Below are positions 53,440 through 63,849 of a stretch of DNA of 64,000 bases, piece by piece; position 1 is the stretch's first letter; each line of letters opens with the position of its first letter. Both the position numbers and the translations under genes were made by a program. This stretch comes from Ctenosaura bakeri (Eukaryota > Chordata > Lepidosauria > Squamata > Iguanidae), in NCBI GenBank assembly GCA_948474755.1, contig CAOLHI010004277.1:1-64000 (forward strand), given 5' to 3'. The notes under the pieces are model-generated. The model was not told where the DNA came from. It searched no databases and saw nothing but the letters and a program-made list of their open reading frames with translations.

Positions 53440-54733
53440 AAAGTCATAATGAAATGGTCACATTTAATGAATAACCTCTCTCCTGTGTCTCCGCCCTCCC
53501 ACATGTATCCGTGTGAGTGTGATTTTGTAATATTTTTTATATACATCTATAAAAAGTTCAAATACATAGTTATTATCGCTTGGAATAATAGGACGTACGG
53601 TATTAAATACTGCACTTTGAACCAGAGGGAGGCGAGGAGAAAGGAACGGGGTGGGGAGGGGTGATACGGGGCATTACAAAAACAGGACTGGGGGGGCAAG
53701 AGGGAGAGGTACAGAAGGGGGGGCGTGTGGGACATTTCAGTGTCGTTACATTTCCCTTACGTATACACCCCACTCCCCAGTAATAAGATCGATACACAAA
53801 ACAAAGTGTTTCCTTGTATAAACGGGACGGACGTGGCTACAAACAGAGGGAGTTGAGAAGTTGGGGGAGAGGGAGAGCGTTTCAGGAGGAATTCCCCCCT
53901 CCATCTTCTTTCCATCAGGGAGATGAGATGTTCGTATTTCGGGGTGCAGGTGGGTACAGTTACGCATTGTTCTTTTTCGTCTAAAAAAACCCAACCCTAC
54001 CTCAACCTTCCACCACCATTGCTCTTGACGCACATGGACAAGTCTTGTGGCTCCCAGAGTTTCTTTCCCATTTTTTGTGGGCAGGGGAGGGTGACGGTGC
54101 TTCCAGCCTTCTTTTTTCCTAGTTTTGCTTGGCAGAGGATTGGCAATAGGTATGGTCTTTTCACAGCTGGAAAGAGGAGGAGCTGCAGCCGCAGGGTGGG
54201 TCTCCTCCCTCCCTCCACATGTCAGGGCAGGTGAGTGGCTGCTCCACCTGAGCTGTCCGGTCCTGCCAGCTTCTGGACCCAGGAGTTGCAGGGGAGCATC
54301 TTTGGCATGATGGTTTAGCTGTATGATCCGAACCCGAGGCCAGGATGGCTGGTGCTCCCTCATGCTCCCTTTCCCTCCCACTCTCCCTCATTCTCTTTCT
54401 CTCCCTCCCTCCAGTCCTCCTTCCTTCCCTCTAAAGGGTCCAGACCCCCAGCGTCCCACCCCACAGAGATGTCCTTCAGTTTTGCCCAAGGAGCTTTTCT
54501 CCGTCCTTTGAAAGCGTTCCTTGGCTGAATTTTCAGCACAGCAGAAGGTGGCGACGGTGGGATGGGGGGCCAAGAGTGGGGAGCATCTCTGGATCTCAGA
54601 GGACTCCTTCTTCCAAGGAAATGAAGCAATGAAGAGAAACATGACACGTCCTTCAGACCATGTGCAAAACAGAAGCAAAGACACACGCTCCAGAAAGGTG
54701 GTGACCCCCCTCAGTGGGGCTTGGAAGCTGGGT
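53440..54733 (-). other. CNTFR: CNTFR last exon, entirely 3' UTR apart from the final stop base
   Basis: On the minus strand a polypyrimidine tract (54734-54782) leads into TTCTTATAG and the exon starts at 54733. Its first base A completes the stop codon TA|A begun in the exon ending at 56174. About 1.29 kb of untranslated, transposon-free sequence follows, with ATTAAA at 53463-53468. The 5' splice partner and shared stop are seen in sequence; the length and use of this exon are inferred. It has long GC-rich frames on both strands (for example 54381-53746) that match nothing and are not genes. Confidence 0.7.
53463..53468 (-). promoter_or_regulatory. CNTFR: poly(A) signal ATTAAA
   Basis: Minus-strand ATTAAA, the commonest variant of AATAAA, at the end of the repeat-free stretch. 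Cleavage is expected 10-30 bases further down, around 53440-53450. Confidence 0.6.
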
Positions 54734-55561
54734 CTATAAGAACAGGGGAGGGAGGGAAGGAGAAAGAGAGAGAAGGGACATTAGTGACCTCTTCTTGTAG
54801 TTCACATATGGGGACACTCAAGGCTGGATAAAGCCCACAGGGGCTCCCTATCTAACCTGCAAGCTTCTTCTGCTCTTATCTCCAATCAATGATTGGAGAC
54901 AAGAGGCAATTTGAAGCCCAGGAAGCTGTTTCTTGGAACCCAGCTATGCTCTGTATGGCTGATAGCTGTTCCATGGGAGCCTATTCTTGAGCAGACATAC
55001 CTCAAAAGCATGGAGGGGATCCCAGTTACTTCTCATTCCAACCCTGCCCACTGCTGGGAGGGGGACCCATTCAATCTTCAAGGCTGAAAATGGTGCCCCA
55101 CTGCTCTCATGCATTCATCTATAAGGAAGGACGGTCTCAACACCACAAGACATTTTAGTTTTTTCCCCACAGGGGACAGAGCAGTACCAATTCAAATCAG
55201 TTTGCAGTATCCAAGCACATCTGATAAGAATAAACAAATGATAGCCTGGGGATGGGGTGGTTGCTCTTTAATTTTTCAGGCATGCAAGCCCTGCATCTGT
55301 CCTCCTGCGCCTGAAACTTTTATTCCTGATGCCAAACCCCAGGGCAAACCTACCATTGGACTGGGTGGGGGGCACTGCTCCAAGCTCTCCAGCCAGCAGG
55401 ATCCCTTGCTGGTCCCCCAGCCCTTGTTCAAACACACAAGATGACTGGAATCTTGTTGGTAAGCCCCAACAGCAGTAGAGCTATATAATCAGTAGTGGAA
55501 TTGTGAGTCAACCCATAGGTAAATCCCATTGCCCCAGTGGGTCTACTCTGGTTGAGACTGA

Positions 55562-55737
55562 GGGTCTTTCTGCACTAGACTGTTATAGTGCTATCATTCC
55601 ACTTTCAACATCCTGTGGAATCCTGGGGTTTGCAGTTTAGGGAGGGTCATTTAGAATTCTCAGTCAGAGAAACTACAAACCCCAGAATTTCAGAGGATGT
55701 TATAACAGCACTATAACAGTGTAGTGTGGAAAGGCCC
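55562..55737. mobile_element. palindromic MITE, B form, inside CNTFR intron
   Basis: GGGTCTTTCTGCAC...GTGTGGAAAGGCCC; the right arm has a deletion/substitution ('ggatgttataacagcactataa'). Flanks TGA and TAA. Confidence 0.85.
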
Positions 55738-55794
55738 TAAGAATAGGATTGAGGTCAATGGCCACCATCTCTGAAGTACCCATTTGTATTTCAT

Positions 55795-55975
55795 GGAATC
55801 ATAGCATAAAATCTTAAAATTGGTAGAGACCACAAGATCCATCTAGCCCAACCCTCTGCCATGCAGGAATACATCAATGAATCATTCCTGATAGCCAGCC
55901 ATCTAATCATGGGCCAAGATTTCGCATCGTACTTGTATTGTGGAAGTCTATTCTCATGTAGTTAAAGGGTGGCCA
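55795..55975 (-). mobile_element. CR1 3' end, antisense, old subfamily
   Basis: 'catggaatcatagcataaaa', 'catctagcccaaccctctgc', 'gatagccagccatctaatca'. Similar to 62888-63030 and distinct from the young CR1 copies. It lies in the CNTFR last intron. Confidence 0.7.
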
Positions 55976-56173
55976 CACTATTCCACTCTTCTGCTGAATA
56001 TGAGCCATCTAGTTCCTCCACTGTACTGGAATGCACAACTGAAGCACTCCTGAGAGATGGCTATCCAAGCACTGTTCTCAGTCCTGGACCCTTTGCTCTC
56101 CCCTGGGGATCCCTTTCCAGAACCCAACCATGGAAACTGGAGACGCGCCTCGGGAGACTCGAAGGATACTCAC

Positions 56174-56321
56174 TAAATAAAGTGAATGCTAAATACCACC
56201 AGGACCAGACTGATCACCAAGGAAAGTGCCACAGCTCCGTTGTTGCCTTGTACATCTGAGTCATAGAGCTTGGTGGTGGGGGGTACCATGAAGGCAGATG
56301 TGCTGGCGGTTGTTGTCTCTG
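56174..56321 (-). CDS. CNTFR: ciliary neurotrophic factor receptor alpha, terminal coding exon (partial gene)
   Basis: CNTFR is the GPI-anchored alpha subunit that binds CNTF outside the cell and recruits LIFR and gp130. This 148-base exon has an acceptor CTTTCCCAG before 56321 and a donor GTGAGT after 56174. It enters with two codon bases (CA, completing Ala or similar), then 48 codons. They read ETTTASTSAFMVPPTTKLYD, an SDVQGNNGA linker, and the hydrophobic LSLVISLVLVVFSIHFI end. The ETTT..S..-PPTTK spacing and short hydrophobic tail match the known CNTFR C-terminus after its WSXWS fibronectin domain. The hydrophobic tail with no cytoplasmic region is a GPI-attachment signal; the probable omega site is in the small-residue SD/GNNG stretch. 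The last two bases TA form TAA after splicing, or TAG if unspliced, so the protein ends the same way. Cytokine-binding and Ig exons are not in the window. Confidence 0.85.
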
Positions 56322-57262
56322 CTGGGAAAGAAAAGAAGAAGAGTGGATGCCCGGGAGTGAATAGAAAGCTGGCATTCTGTTGTCCTTGTCACATACTTTT
56401 TGCTTTTCCCCAATGAGGGTATTCAGAATGCTCCAGTACAGAGCAACTCAGAAGCAGTTTCCTGCAATTAGTTCTCTTCACCAATAAAATAAAATGCAAT
56501 CACAGTATATTGCACTGTAACTCAGCAAGACATTATGGCCAAATTTGTACATGGAGATTGTGTTGCATAAATGTCCGCGTGCAGTGTTAGGACATTAAGG
56601 TCAAGATCTTACATTGCCTAGAGTAGTTAAAGAATTCCATAGGCAGAATGCTTTAACTTCCACCCCACAAACTTCACTCAGAGTTAAACAGCAGTGTTTA
56701 TTTGTAGTGAAGCAAGCAACACAGCAACCTTCTTTTGAAGTTGCTGAGCCTATAGCATATAGGATGGTTACAGGTTTTATACCTTGTTATACACATTTAG
56801 GCATGCAAAGCTGTGTTTGGAGAAGATCATAAATCTCACATCATCCCGCTAGTTTAGACACTTTCCCAGACCTTTAGTTGTTTATATATCTTTCATCCTT
56901 GAGGCAGGAACAAGTTCCTGTCTTCTAATCTTTGAGCACTGCCAGTTCCCACAATACCTTTCTGATGCTTTCACTCTCCCTACCTTCTCCCCCTTGCCCG
57001 GATACATTATAGCAGCAAAGAATAAAGCAATTAACTATTTGTTGCCCCGGAATATTTCAATGAGCTTCCGGATACATAGTTGGAACCAACAATTAGTAAC
57101 TGATACTTTGTAGCAGTCCAGCAGACGATAGTAATATCTAAGCCTGCGAAATCGATTCTAATGGATATTCTATTCTACAGCCGGCAAATACTTATAACAG
57201 AAATCATGCATCCTGATGCACAAGAAACATGGTTTTGCAATGAAAACCCTTCTGAACAGGTA
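56322..57262 (-). other. CNTFR: CNTFR intron, unassigned part
   Basis: No exon recognised. 56690-56830 may be an old repeat shared with 14895-15010. The WSXWS-containing upstream exon was looked for on the minus strand and not found. Confidence 0.45.
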
Positions 57263-57565
57263 CAGGCATCCTCTGCTTATCTGACACATTAGGGACCAGA
57301 GCACTGCGGAAAGTAGAATTCGTTAAAAATGCGGAACCCAGTCATCTTGTTGGTCCCACCGCACATGCACACTTGTGCTGCTTGCAAAGTGTCTCAGTCA
57401 GCTTGGTGCTTTCCCCTCCACACTCCTGGCTCACTCTGCAAGCAGTGCATGTGCAAGAAGACAAAAGAGCAGACTCCTCATCAACATAATAACATATCTG
57501 TAATTTATAACTGTTGAAAGAGTCGAATGTCAAATAAAGAGTCAACAAAAAGCAGTGGATACCTG
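57263..57565. mobile_element. Tigger/mariner-like MITE, 303 bp
   Basis: Ends CAGGCATCCTC and GTGGATACCTG are inverted repeats, each with TA outside (57261-57262, 57566-57567). 'acattagggaccagagcac' follows the left end, as in 63058. No transposase. Confidence 0.65.
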
Positions 57566-57802
57566 TATTACACAGTTTGTAGAAAGCAGAGGGGATAAGA
57601 GAAGTGCCTGGGCATGGCCCCATAGCCAGGTACAGACAGATGGAATCTTCTATTGACACCTCTGGGGGATCCCAGTAGATAATGTCATCAGTGCACATCT
57701 GGCCACTAGGACATTGCCAGATGCTTCTCTGATCCCCTGCACTCTTCACTGCTTGGTGGCTGCTTGGTGGTGGTGGGGCTTTAACAGCAAAATTGAGTCT
57801 TG

Positions 57803-58325
57803 GGCCCTTTTCGCACGGGCTTTCTGTCGCGCGACAGCCCCGTGAGCCTCTTGGGAGTGGGAGCGTCGCTCTGCACGATGCACTCCCACTTCCACCACAC
57901 TCACGGGGCTGCAGCGGCGCGATCGCGGGTTTTTTGATTTTCGCCTCAAAGCGAAAATCACCCGCGTTTGCGCAACGCTCCCGGCGCCCATGCGCACTTA
58001 CCTCCTGTGCGGAGCGTCAGGGAGGCGGCCGGGTCGCACTTCCTTCCCTCCGCCCCTGCGGAAGGAAGGGGCGGGGCGGGGCGCTAGCGCGACGGTCACG
58101 ACAGCCTCCTGCTTCGCGCGAGCGGGGGGGGACGGATGCGACAGCCTCCTGCTTCGCCCGGGGGAGGGCGGCTCACGCGAGAAGTCTCCTCCGGGAGGCT
58201 GCCGCTTCCCCCCTTGTTCCTTCACCTGCGGAAGGAACGAGGGGGAAACGGCAGCCTCCCGGAGGAGGCTTCTCGCGCGAGCCGCCCTCCCCCCTCACGC
58301 GAGAAGCCTCAATGCGAAAAGGGCC
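57803..58325. mobile_element. GC-rich multi-hairpin non-autonomous transposon, copy 2
   Basis: Ends GGCCCTTTTCGCAC and ATGCGAAAAGGGCC, flanked by perfect TTG duplications (57800-57802, 58326-58328). It contains the blocks of copy 1 in reverse orientation: GTCGCGCGACAG, CCCCGTGAGCC, GGGAGCGTCGC, gattttcgcctcaaagcg, and the 'gaggcttctcgcgcgagcc' end. It is CpG-dense and lies inside a CNTFR intron. Frames of 87-195 codons here are composition artefacts. Confidence 0.85.
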
Positions 58326-58671
58326 TTGGAGAGACTTTGGTCATTGCGGAAGGTGGAGAGAACACCCACCTTTGCAATGAGAAACACACGCAGGAGTAAG
58401 GTGGACTTATACTTGCCTAGGTCACTACAACCATATGTTGAGGAGGGCAGGGGTTGCACTCAATGGTATCTGGGCTCCTCTTCCTAAGATTCTAGGATTC
58501 TAAGTGGAGAAAGCTGCCTTTCTCCCAAGAAACAGCAGATCCTAAACTCTCAGTGAAGTCATGGAAATGGGAAATACTCTCCCTTTCCGTGTCTTCAGTT
58601 GTTTATTTTGCAAGTGGGGGGTAGGGGGGAGAATAGTGAAAAGGAGAAGGACAAATGGCATGCAGCACGGG
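58326..58671 (-). other. CNTFR intron, unassigned
   Basis: 58430-58505 ends 'cctaagattctaggattcta', a possible old CR1 tail. Nothing else recognised. Confidence 0.3.
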
Positions 58672-58862
58672 GAGCTAGCATAGTGGAGCAGTAAGAAGGT
58701 CAGGCTAGGAGAATGGGAGACCCAGGCCTGAAATCCCACTTAGCTAATTCTTGCCCTCTGCCAGCCTAGCCCACTTTGCAAAGTTGTTGTGAGGGTGGGA
58801 AGAAACAATCATACTGTTATGAATTTCTTCAAGGAAGGGCAGGATAAAAATGTGACAGTAAA
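58672..58862 (+). mobile_element. Sauria-type SINE
   Basis: Head 'gagctagcatagtggagcag', then 'gagacccaggcctgaaatcc' (B box area), 'ccagcctagcccactttgca', 'aagttgttgtgagggtggga' and 'aaggaagggcaggataaaaa'. This order is that of classic Sauria SINEs. Confidence 0.75.
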
Positions 58863-61128
58863 AGCAAACTGGCATCCTGTTGGTAAGCTCCACTAGTGGA
58901 AGTCCAAACCTGCAGAAGTCAGAAATCAATAGGATTTAGGGAGGAGGTAGAAGTATTTCCAACTTGCATATTCAGCTAGGTGGCCACGAGAGGGCAGTGC
59001 ACGCCCACTGAAAACCCCAGACTGCCACATTGATGACATTTGCCATCCCTTCTGTAGGAAAAGAAATGTCACCAGGGAGTGATGCTATTTTGTTTCAATA
59101 AGCAATCTCATCTTTTGTTGTCCTTGTTTTTGACTGTCATCACCAGTACTGATTTTATTTACATGCCAAACTGAACTGATCTGAAAGTGAGGAGACACTT
59201 GCCCATGAAATGAAATGAAATTTTAAAAAATTGGAAGCATGAAAAGGAAACCTCATCAAGTTTTGGATGCTCACTAATTCAGAACTGAGATAAACCTCTA
59301 TTTGCATATATTGTTCCTGACTCACTTAATTTGCCCTCTGAGACGGCATCATATGGCTAAACTGATTGACTATCTGGTACTGCAATGTTATCACATGGGC
59401 ATTAGAATCTCAGATTGGCTGCGATCACTCACATATGTATTACTAACCGGACATGACACCCATGTATTTGTTCCTAGTTGGCTCAAATCACCCACGGTAA
59501 TATCACTCACAGATCTTCATCAATCAGAGAAGAGTAATGTTTGGAGAAACCCAAGGGCCACCTAGCCTATTCAGAGTGAGGAGAATGGCCCTCCTTCTGA
59601 ATTGGCTTTGCTAACTTCATCAGACACCCTATCCTAGCTGTCTTGTTTTTCTGAACTAGCCACAACCTGAGTTTAAACAAATGGGGAAAAGCTCTGCCAA
59701 AAACAGGTTGGCTAAACAAACAACCAAAAAGAAAACAGGATACAAAGAAAGACTGGGAAATATTTTGCACAGCTCCTGCCTCACCTCTGCTCCAAAAGTA
59801 TCCCCTTGCTTTGCAGGAGAATATTTGATGCAACTCCAAAACCATGAGATCAAGTCTGCTTAACAATGAGCATGGAAAGCAAACCAAAGCTTTGGAAAGT
59901 GCACAGGCTTTGATTTTGAAGAGTCTCCAGGTGAAGGGAGATCAGAGCTCCAGCTCTCAAGAAGGTCTCTTGGCATGTCCTAGATCCACAAATGGTGCTC
60001 TCAAGAGGCTCCTTGCTGCTAAAAGTCTTGGTGAAATGAAAGAAGAGAAGAGGTGGCACCTCAAGGTTGGCTGGGGCTACAGTACCGCCTACTGGGTCAC
60101 TTGCCTTCCTCCTGCCCTGGCAGTTGTCAAGCCTGGGGAGGGGGTCACTTCTGCAGCTGTTTACTCACCTGTCAGAGAATGAAGGAATGGCTATCTGGGC
60201 TGCAAGGGGAAAGGAAACCTTGGTGTTTTCCTTCACCGCACAGCCCACGTACATCCAACAAGCGAGACAACTGAAATGGAGTCATCATCTATAACAGACA
60301 TTAGGAACATCTCAGCACTGCACCTGCATGTTTGACAGGGACAACCTCCTCGCCCATTACGATGGCTCTCCTCTTTCAGCAGTGTCTCTAAGCGTGACAA
60401 CAGCCCTGCTGGCAAAGTTGCTGAAGACCTGCATGGGAGCCCATTTGACAGGCTTGCAAAGGACCTGCAGCCTTGCTATGTGATTTGCTTCTTCACACAC
60501 CACACAGCTTAATAAATATGCTGCCTCAGAAGGTGGGAATAACTTTGAAAAGGAGTTAAGACACATTTGGCGTTGGACACATTTAGGCCACCAGGCTGTT
60601 TCTCCCTCTAATCTGGTCTGGCCTGCTAAGTCATTGGCCAGCACGGCTGTTCAAGCTGGGTGGGGAAAACTTGGCGTGGGGGCAGCATGTGTTCTCCAAG
60701 GGTGTCACCCTTAGGTCTGCCTTTGCTTTGCTTTGCTTTGCTTTGCTTTCTGGAAGGAGGGGTTGTTCACCTTTGAAATGGGTCCCAGAGCTCCTCTGCA
60801 CTCTTTAGCATCCTTTTCAGCCGCCCCAACAAGTTTTTCAAGCCTAGAAGTGGACATCTGTCTGGCTGCTTACATTTTCAAAAGTATTTTCCCTGGCTGC
60901 TCCAAGGCACAAAAAATGGCCTCCTGGACCTGCTAATCTCTATGCTCTCAAACAAAGCTGGGGAGGCCGTGTTCACCATTTGCCCCTGAGTCTTTCAGAC
61001 TGGTGAGTCACCCTCAGATGGATCTGGAGCCTTTTGTTGCAGGGGAGAGAGAGATGTTTTGCTACCTTCTTTCTTCCTCCAAAGAAGAGGAAGAGGAGGA
61101 GGAGTAAGAGGGAGAAGAGAAGTCTATT
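58863..61128 (-). other. CNTFR: CNTFR intron, mostly unassigned
   Basis: About 2.3 kb with no recognised repeat or exon apart from (CTTTG)n at 60721-60749. Its low repeat load compared with the rest of the window could reflect conserved intronic sequence; not tested. Confidence 0.4.
60721..60749. repeat. (CTTTG)n microsatellite
   Basis: Five to six perfect CTTTG units. Confidence 0.97.
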
Positions 61129-62370
61129 AACAGCTGAGGATCACGACAGCAAAATTGGAACCTCCATCTTCAGAAACAGTGTACCTGTACCACTAGGCAG
61201 AAAAAAATGGATGCCTTCCCTAGGATAGATAAGTGGAACCTTCATAGAATCATAGAAGCATAGAAATGTAGAGTTGGAAGAGACCCCAGGGGCCATCCAG
61301 TCCAACCCCCTGCCATGCAGGAACACCCTCAAAGCACTCCCGACAGATGGCCATCCAGCCTCTGCTTAAAAACCTCCAAGGAAGGAGACTCCACTACACT
61401 CTGAGGCAGCAGATTCCACTGCCGGACAGCTCTGACTGTCAGAAAGTTCTTCCTGAGGTTCAGGTGGAATCTCCTTTCCTGCAGCTTGAATCCATTGCTC
61501 CTTGTCCTGGTCTCTGGAGCAGCAGAAAACAAGCCCTCTCCTTCCTGTACATGGCATCCCTTCAAATATTGAAACATGGCTATCATGTCCCCTCTTAACC
61601 TTCTCTTCTGCAGACTAAACATACCCAGCTCTCTAAGTCTATCCTCATAGGGCTTCATGGCTTCCAGGCCCCTCACCATTTTGGTCGCCCTCCTCTGGAC
61701 TTGCTCCAGCTTGACCATGTCCTTCTTGAATTGGGGTGCCCAGAACTGGACACAGGATTCAAGATGCGGTCTAACCAAAGCAGAGTAGAGTGGTACCAGT
61801 ACCTCCCTCGATCTAGACACCAGACTCCTATTGATGCAGCTGAGAATTGCATTGGCTTTCTTGGCTGCCGCATCACACTGCTGACTCATGTTCAGCTTGT
61901 GGTCTATGAAGACTCCTAGATCCCTTTCACATGTACTGCTATCCAGCCAGATCTTTTTCCAGAAGGACTCTACCTATCATGCTTGGAACTCAGGAGATGG
62001 AAGTCATTCTTAGGACAAGTAAAGAGAGCCTCCACTTTGAGAGAAAGTGTACCTGTAATGCTGTGGACAGAGAAGAAGAGGGAGGAGGCAGTCCCTAGGA
62101 GGGAAAATGGGAACTCCATCTTTAGAGAGAGTGGAACCTCCTGTCATGCTAGAGATGTGGGAAGCCATTCTGAGGATAGAGAAGTGGGACCTACCTCTCC
62201 AGAGAGAATCTACCTATCATGCTAGGGATAGAGGAGAGGAAAGAGATCCCTGTGAGGAACAAATGGAACCTCCATCTTCAGGGAGAGTCTACCTGTAATA
62301 ATGTAGAGAGGGAAGAGGGATGCCATTCCTAGGACAGGTAAATGGAAGCTCCACCTTCAGGCACAGTTTG
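61129..62370. repeat. degenerate ~79-bp minisatellite, interrupted by CR1
   Basis: Units carry the phrase 'ggaacctccatcttcagaga', 'agtgtacctgtaatgctagg', then 'agagaggatgccattcctag'. The ACCTRTMAT phrase occurs at 61972, 62051, 62140, 62212 and 62291 (spacing 73-89), and a diverged unit lies before the CR1 at 61182. Array 61129-61242 plus 61952-62370. Confidence 0.8.
61243..61951 (-). mobile_element. CR1 LINE 3' end, antisense, young, intact frame
   Basis: Terminal repeats antisense at 61243-61268. A minus-strand frame of 186 codons (61889-61329) runs [20 protein letters not shown] to GHLSGVL without interruption. 5'-truncated at about 61951 (tggctggatagcagtacatg in sense). Inserted into the minisatellite. 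Confidence 0.93.
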
Positions 62371-62887
62371 TTAGCAATGCTGGGGGCAGAGAAGGGGAGA
62401 ACACAAGAGTAAAAAGTCCTCACTGGTTAGCCAGCCAGTCAGCCAGCGCAGCCGGTTCTTTGCAGCTCTCTGATCCAGTGCTCTGCCGTGTTGGTATTTC
62501 CAACAGCACAACGGGGAGCCTGTTAGCAAGGAAAGCCACGACGTTAACAGCTCTCTGTTTCTAGGAAAGAGCTGGGCTCCCTTCCAAGCGCATAATGTGA
62601 TAGTGTCGGCCTCTGGCTTCCCAGAAGGAGCCGTGCAACGTCCGGGGCCTGGCCCCCCTCGCTGGCACCGCTGGCCCTGTGGGGTTGGGAAATCAGGCAG
62701 AGCGCCTGCCCACTACTAGGAAAGGACCGGGAGACATGCCAAAGTCCCTCTGGGAGTTCTGGCCACACACACTCACACGGAGGAGCGTGCAGATGTATTG
62801 CTGTGACTTGTGAGACATTTCAAGCACGCGACGGAGGTCAGTGTGTAGCAGATGCTGCACTGGAGGGCAGGCAAGCCAAGTTGGAGA
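62371..62887 (-). other. CNTFR intron, unassigned
   Basis: 62540-62710 is moderately GC-rich with no splice-flanked open frame that I recognise. Confidence 0.35.
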
Positions 62888-63030
62888 ATCACAGAATAAT
62901 AGAATAGGAGGGCACACCAAGGGCCATCTAGTCCAACCCCTCCCTGGTCATGCAGGAATCATAACCAAAGCATCTCTGCTAGCTGGCCATCAGTGGCCAA
63001 AATCCTACACTCATGTAGTTAAATGGTGAT
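62888..63030 (-). mobile_element. CR1 3' end, antisense, old subfamily
   Basis: 'agaatcacagaataatagaa', 'gccatctagtccaacccctc' and 'gctagctggccatcagtgg'. Confidence 0.7.
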
Positions 63031-63057
63031 TGTGCCACAGTACCCTTCTGTTGAATA

Positions 63058-63136
63058 TAGGCATCCCTTTTCTGAAACACTCAGGACCAGAAATATTTCC
63101 TTTTTTGGATTTTTCTGAGATGTTGGGATACCTGTA
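63058..63136. mobile_element. short Tigger/mariner-like MITE
   Basis: Ends TAGGCATCCC and GGGATACCTGTA are inverted repeats. Inside, 'acactcaggaccagaaatat' resembles 57290-57310. About 79 bp. Confidence 0.55.
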
Positions 63137-63144
63137 TTTATATA

Positions 63145-63627
63145 CACACTCCTCCCTTGACAAATTTGATTATTTGCGAGGGATGTGCTTGCCTCTCCTT
63201 CATTTTCCTCCCCCGCCATTCCCTTGTATTCCTCACCCCAGGCTTGCCAGGCTTGTGTTTAAAATGGCTGTTTTTCCTTTTTGGGTGAGCAAAGCCCTTC
63301 TCCCATTGCTGGAGGTGTGTCCTCTCTGCCATGTGGCTGCACTTTCTGCTGTGTAATGGCTGCTGGTGGGTCAAGTGCTCTCTTTGCTTCTACCCCTTCC
63401 CTTTCAAGGTGGTCTCCAGAAGTAACTGGAACCCAAGAACTCTGCTCTTCTCCCTTTGAGGGGAAAGTAATGGTAAGCCCCTTACTGTGTCTTTTTTCTT
63501 ACTGCGTCTTTGTCATAGGCAAAGAAATGGGGTGGGGGAGCTCAGGAGGGGGGTTATTTGCAATTTTTCCACTTTTGTGAGAGTTCTGTGCCCCTAACCC
63601 TCATGGATGTGGAGGGGCTACTGTACA
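63145..63627. mobile_element. Tigger-like MITE with filler
   Basis: Left end 'acactcctcccttgacaaat' then 'tttgattatttgcgaggg'; right end 'tttccacttttgtgagagtt', 'ctgtgcccctaaccctcatg' and 'gatgtggaggggctactgta'. Same family as 27917 and 34368. The interior has no domain. Confidence 0.6.
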
Positions 63628-63849
63628 CAAGCACAGTACCGTACAGAAGGTCTCTGGGAAGCCCACAAATGCGCAAGTAGGAGTGCTGCAGCTGCTGCTT
63701 CACACCAATTACTACACTTGGGTTCCCACCATTTCTCAGACCATTGTGTCTCTCTCCAGCCCCACATCTCATTCATTTGTTACTTGTGTTGTGTATGAGA
63801 CATGAGGCTGAAGAGAGACTGAGGATCTGAGAGACAAACAAGCAGCCAC

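Larger units (their letters stand above)
54734..56173 (-). other. CNTFR: CNTFR last intron
   Basis: Donor GTGAGT (56173-56168, minus strand) and acceptor TTATAG (ending 54734). The 1.44-kb intron holds a B-form MITE and a CR1 remnant. Intron phase is 2 within the stop codon. Confidence 0.7.

Noticed and set aside
53746..54381. 211-codon minus-strand frame
   Set aside because: Lies in the inferred CNTFR 3' UTR. Composition is low-complexity and no domain is recognisable.
57342..57749. 135-codon minus-strand frame as a possible upstream CNTFR exon
   Set aside because: Overlaps a TA-flanked MITE, has no WSXWS or fibronectin signature, and its ends are not at convincing splice sites.
57746..58487. 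Frames of 87-195 codons, possible CpG-island promoter
   Set aside because: Overlap the second GC-rich transposon and reproduce the first copy in reverse. No initiation context or domain.
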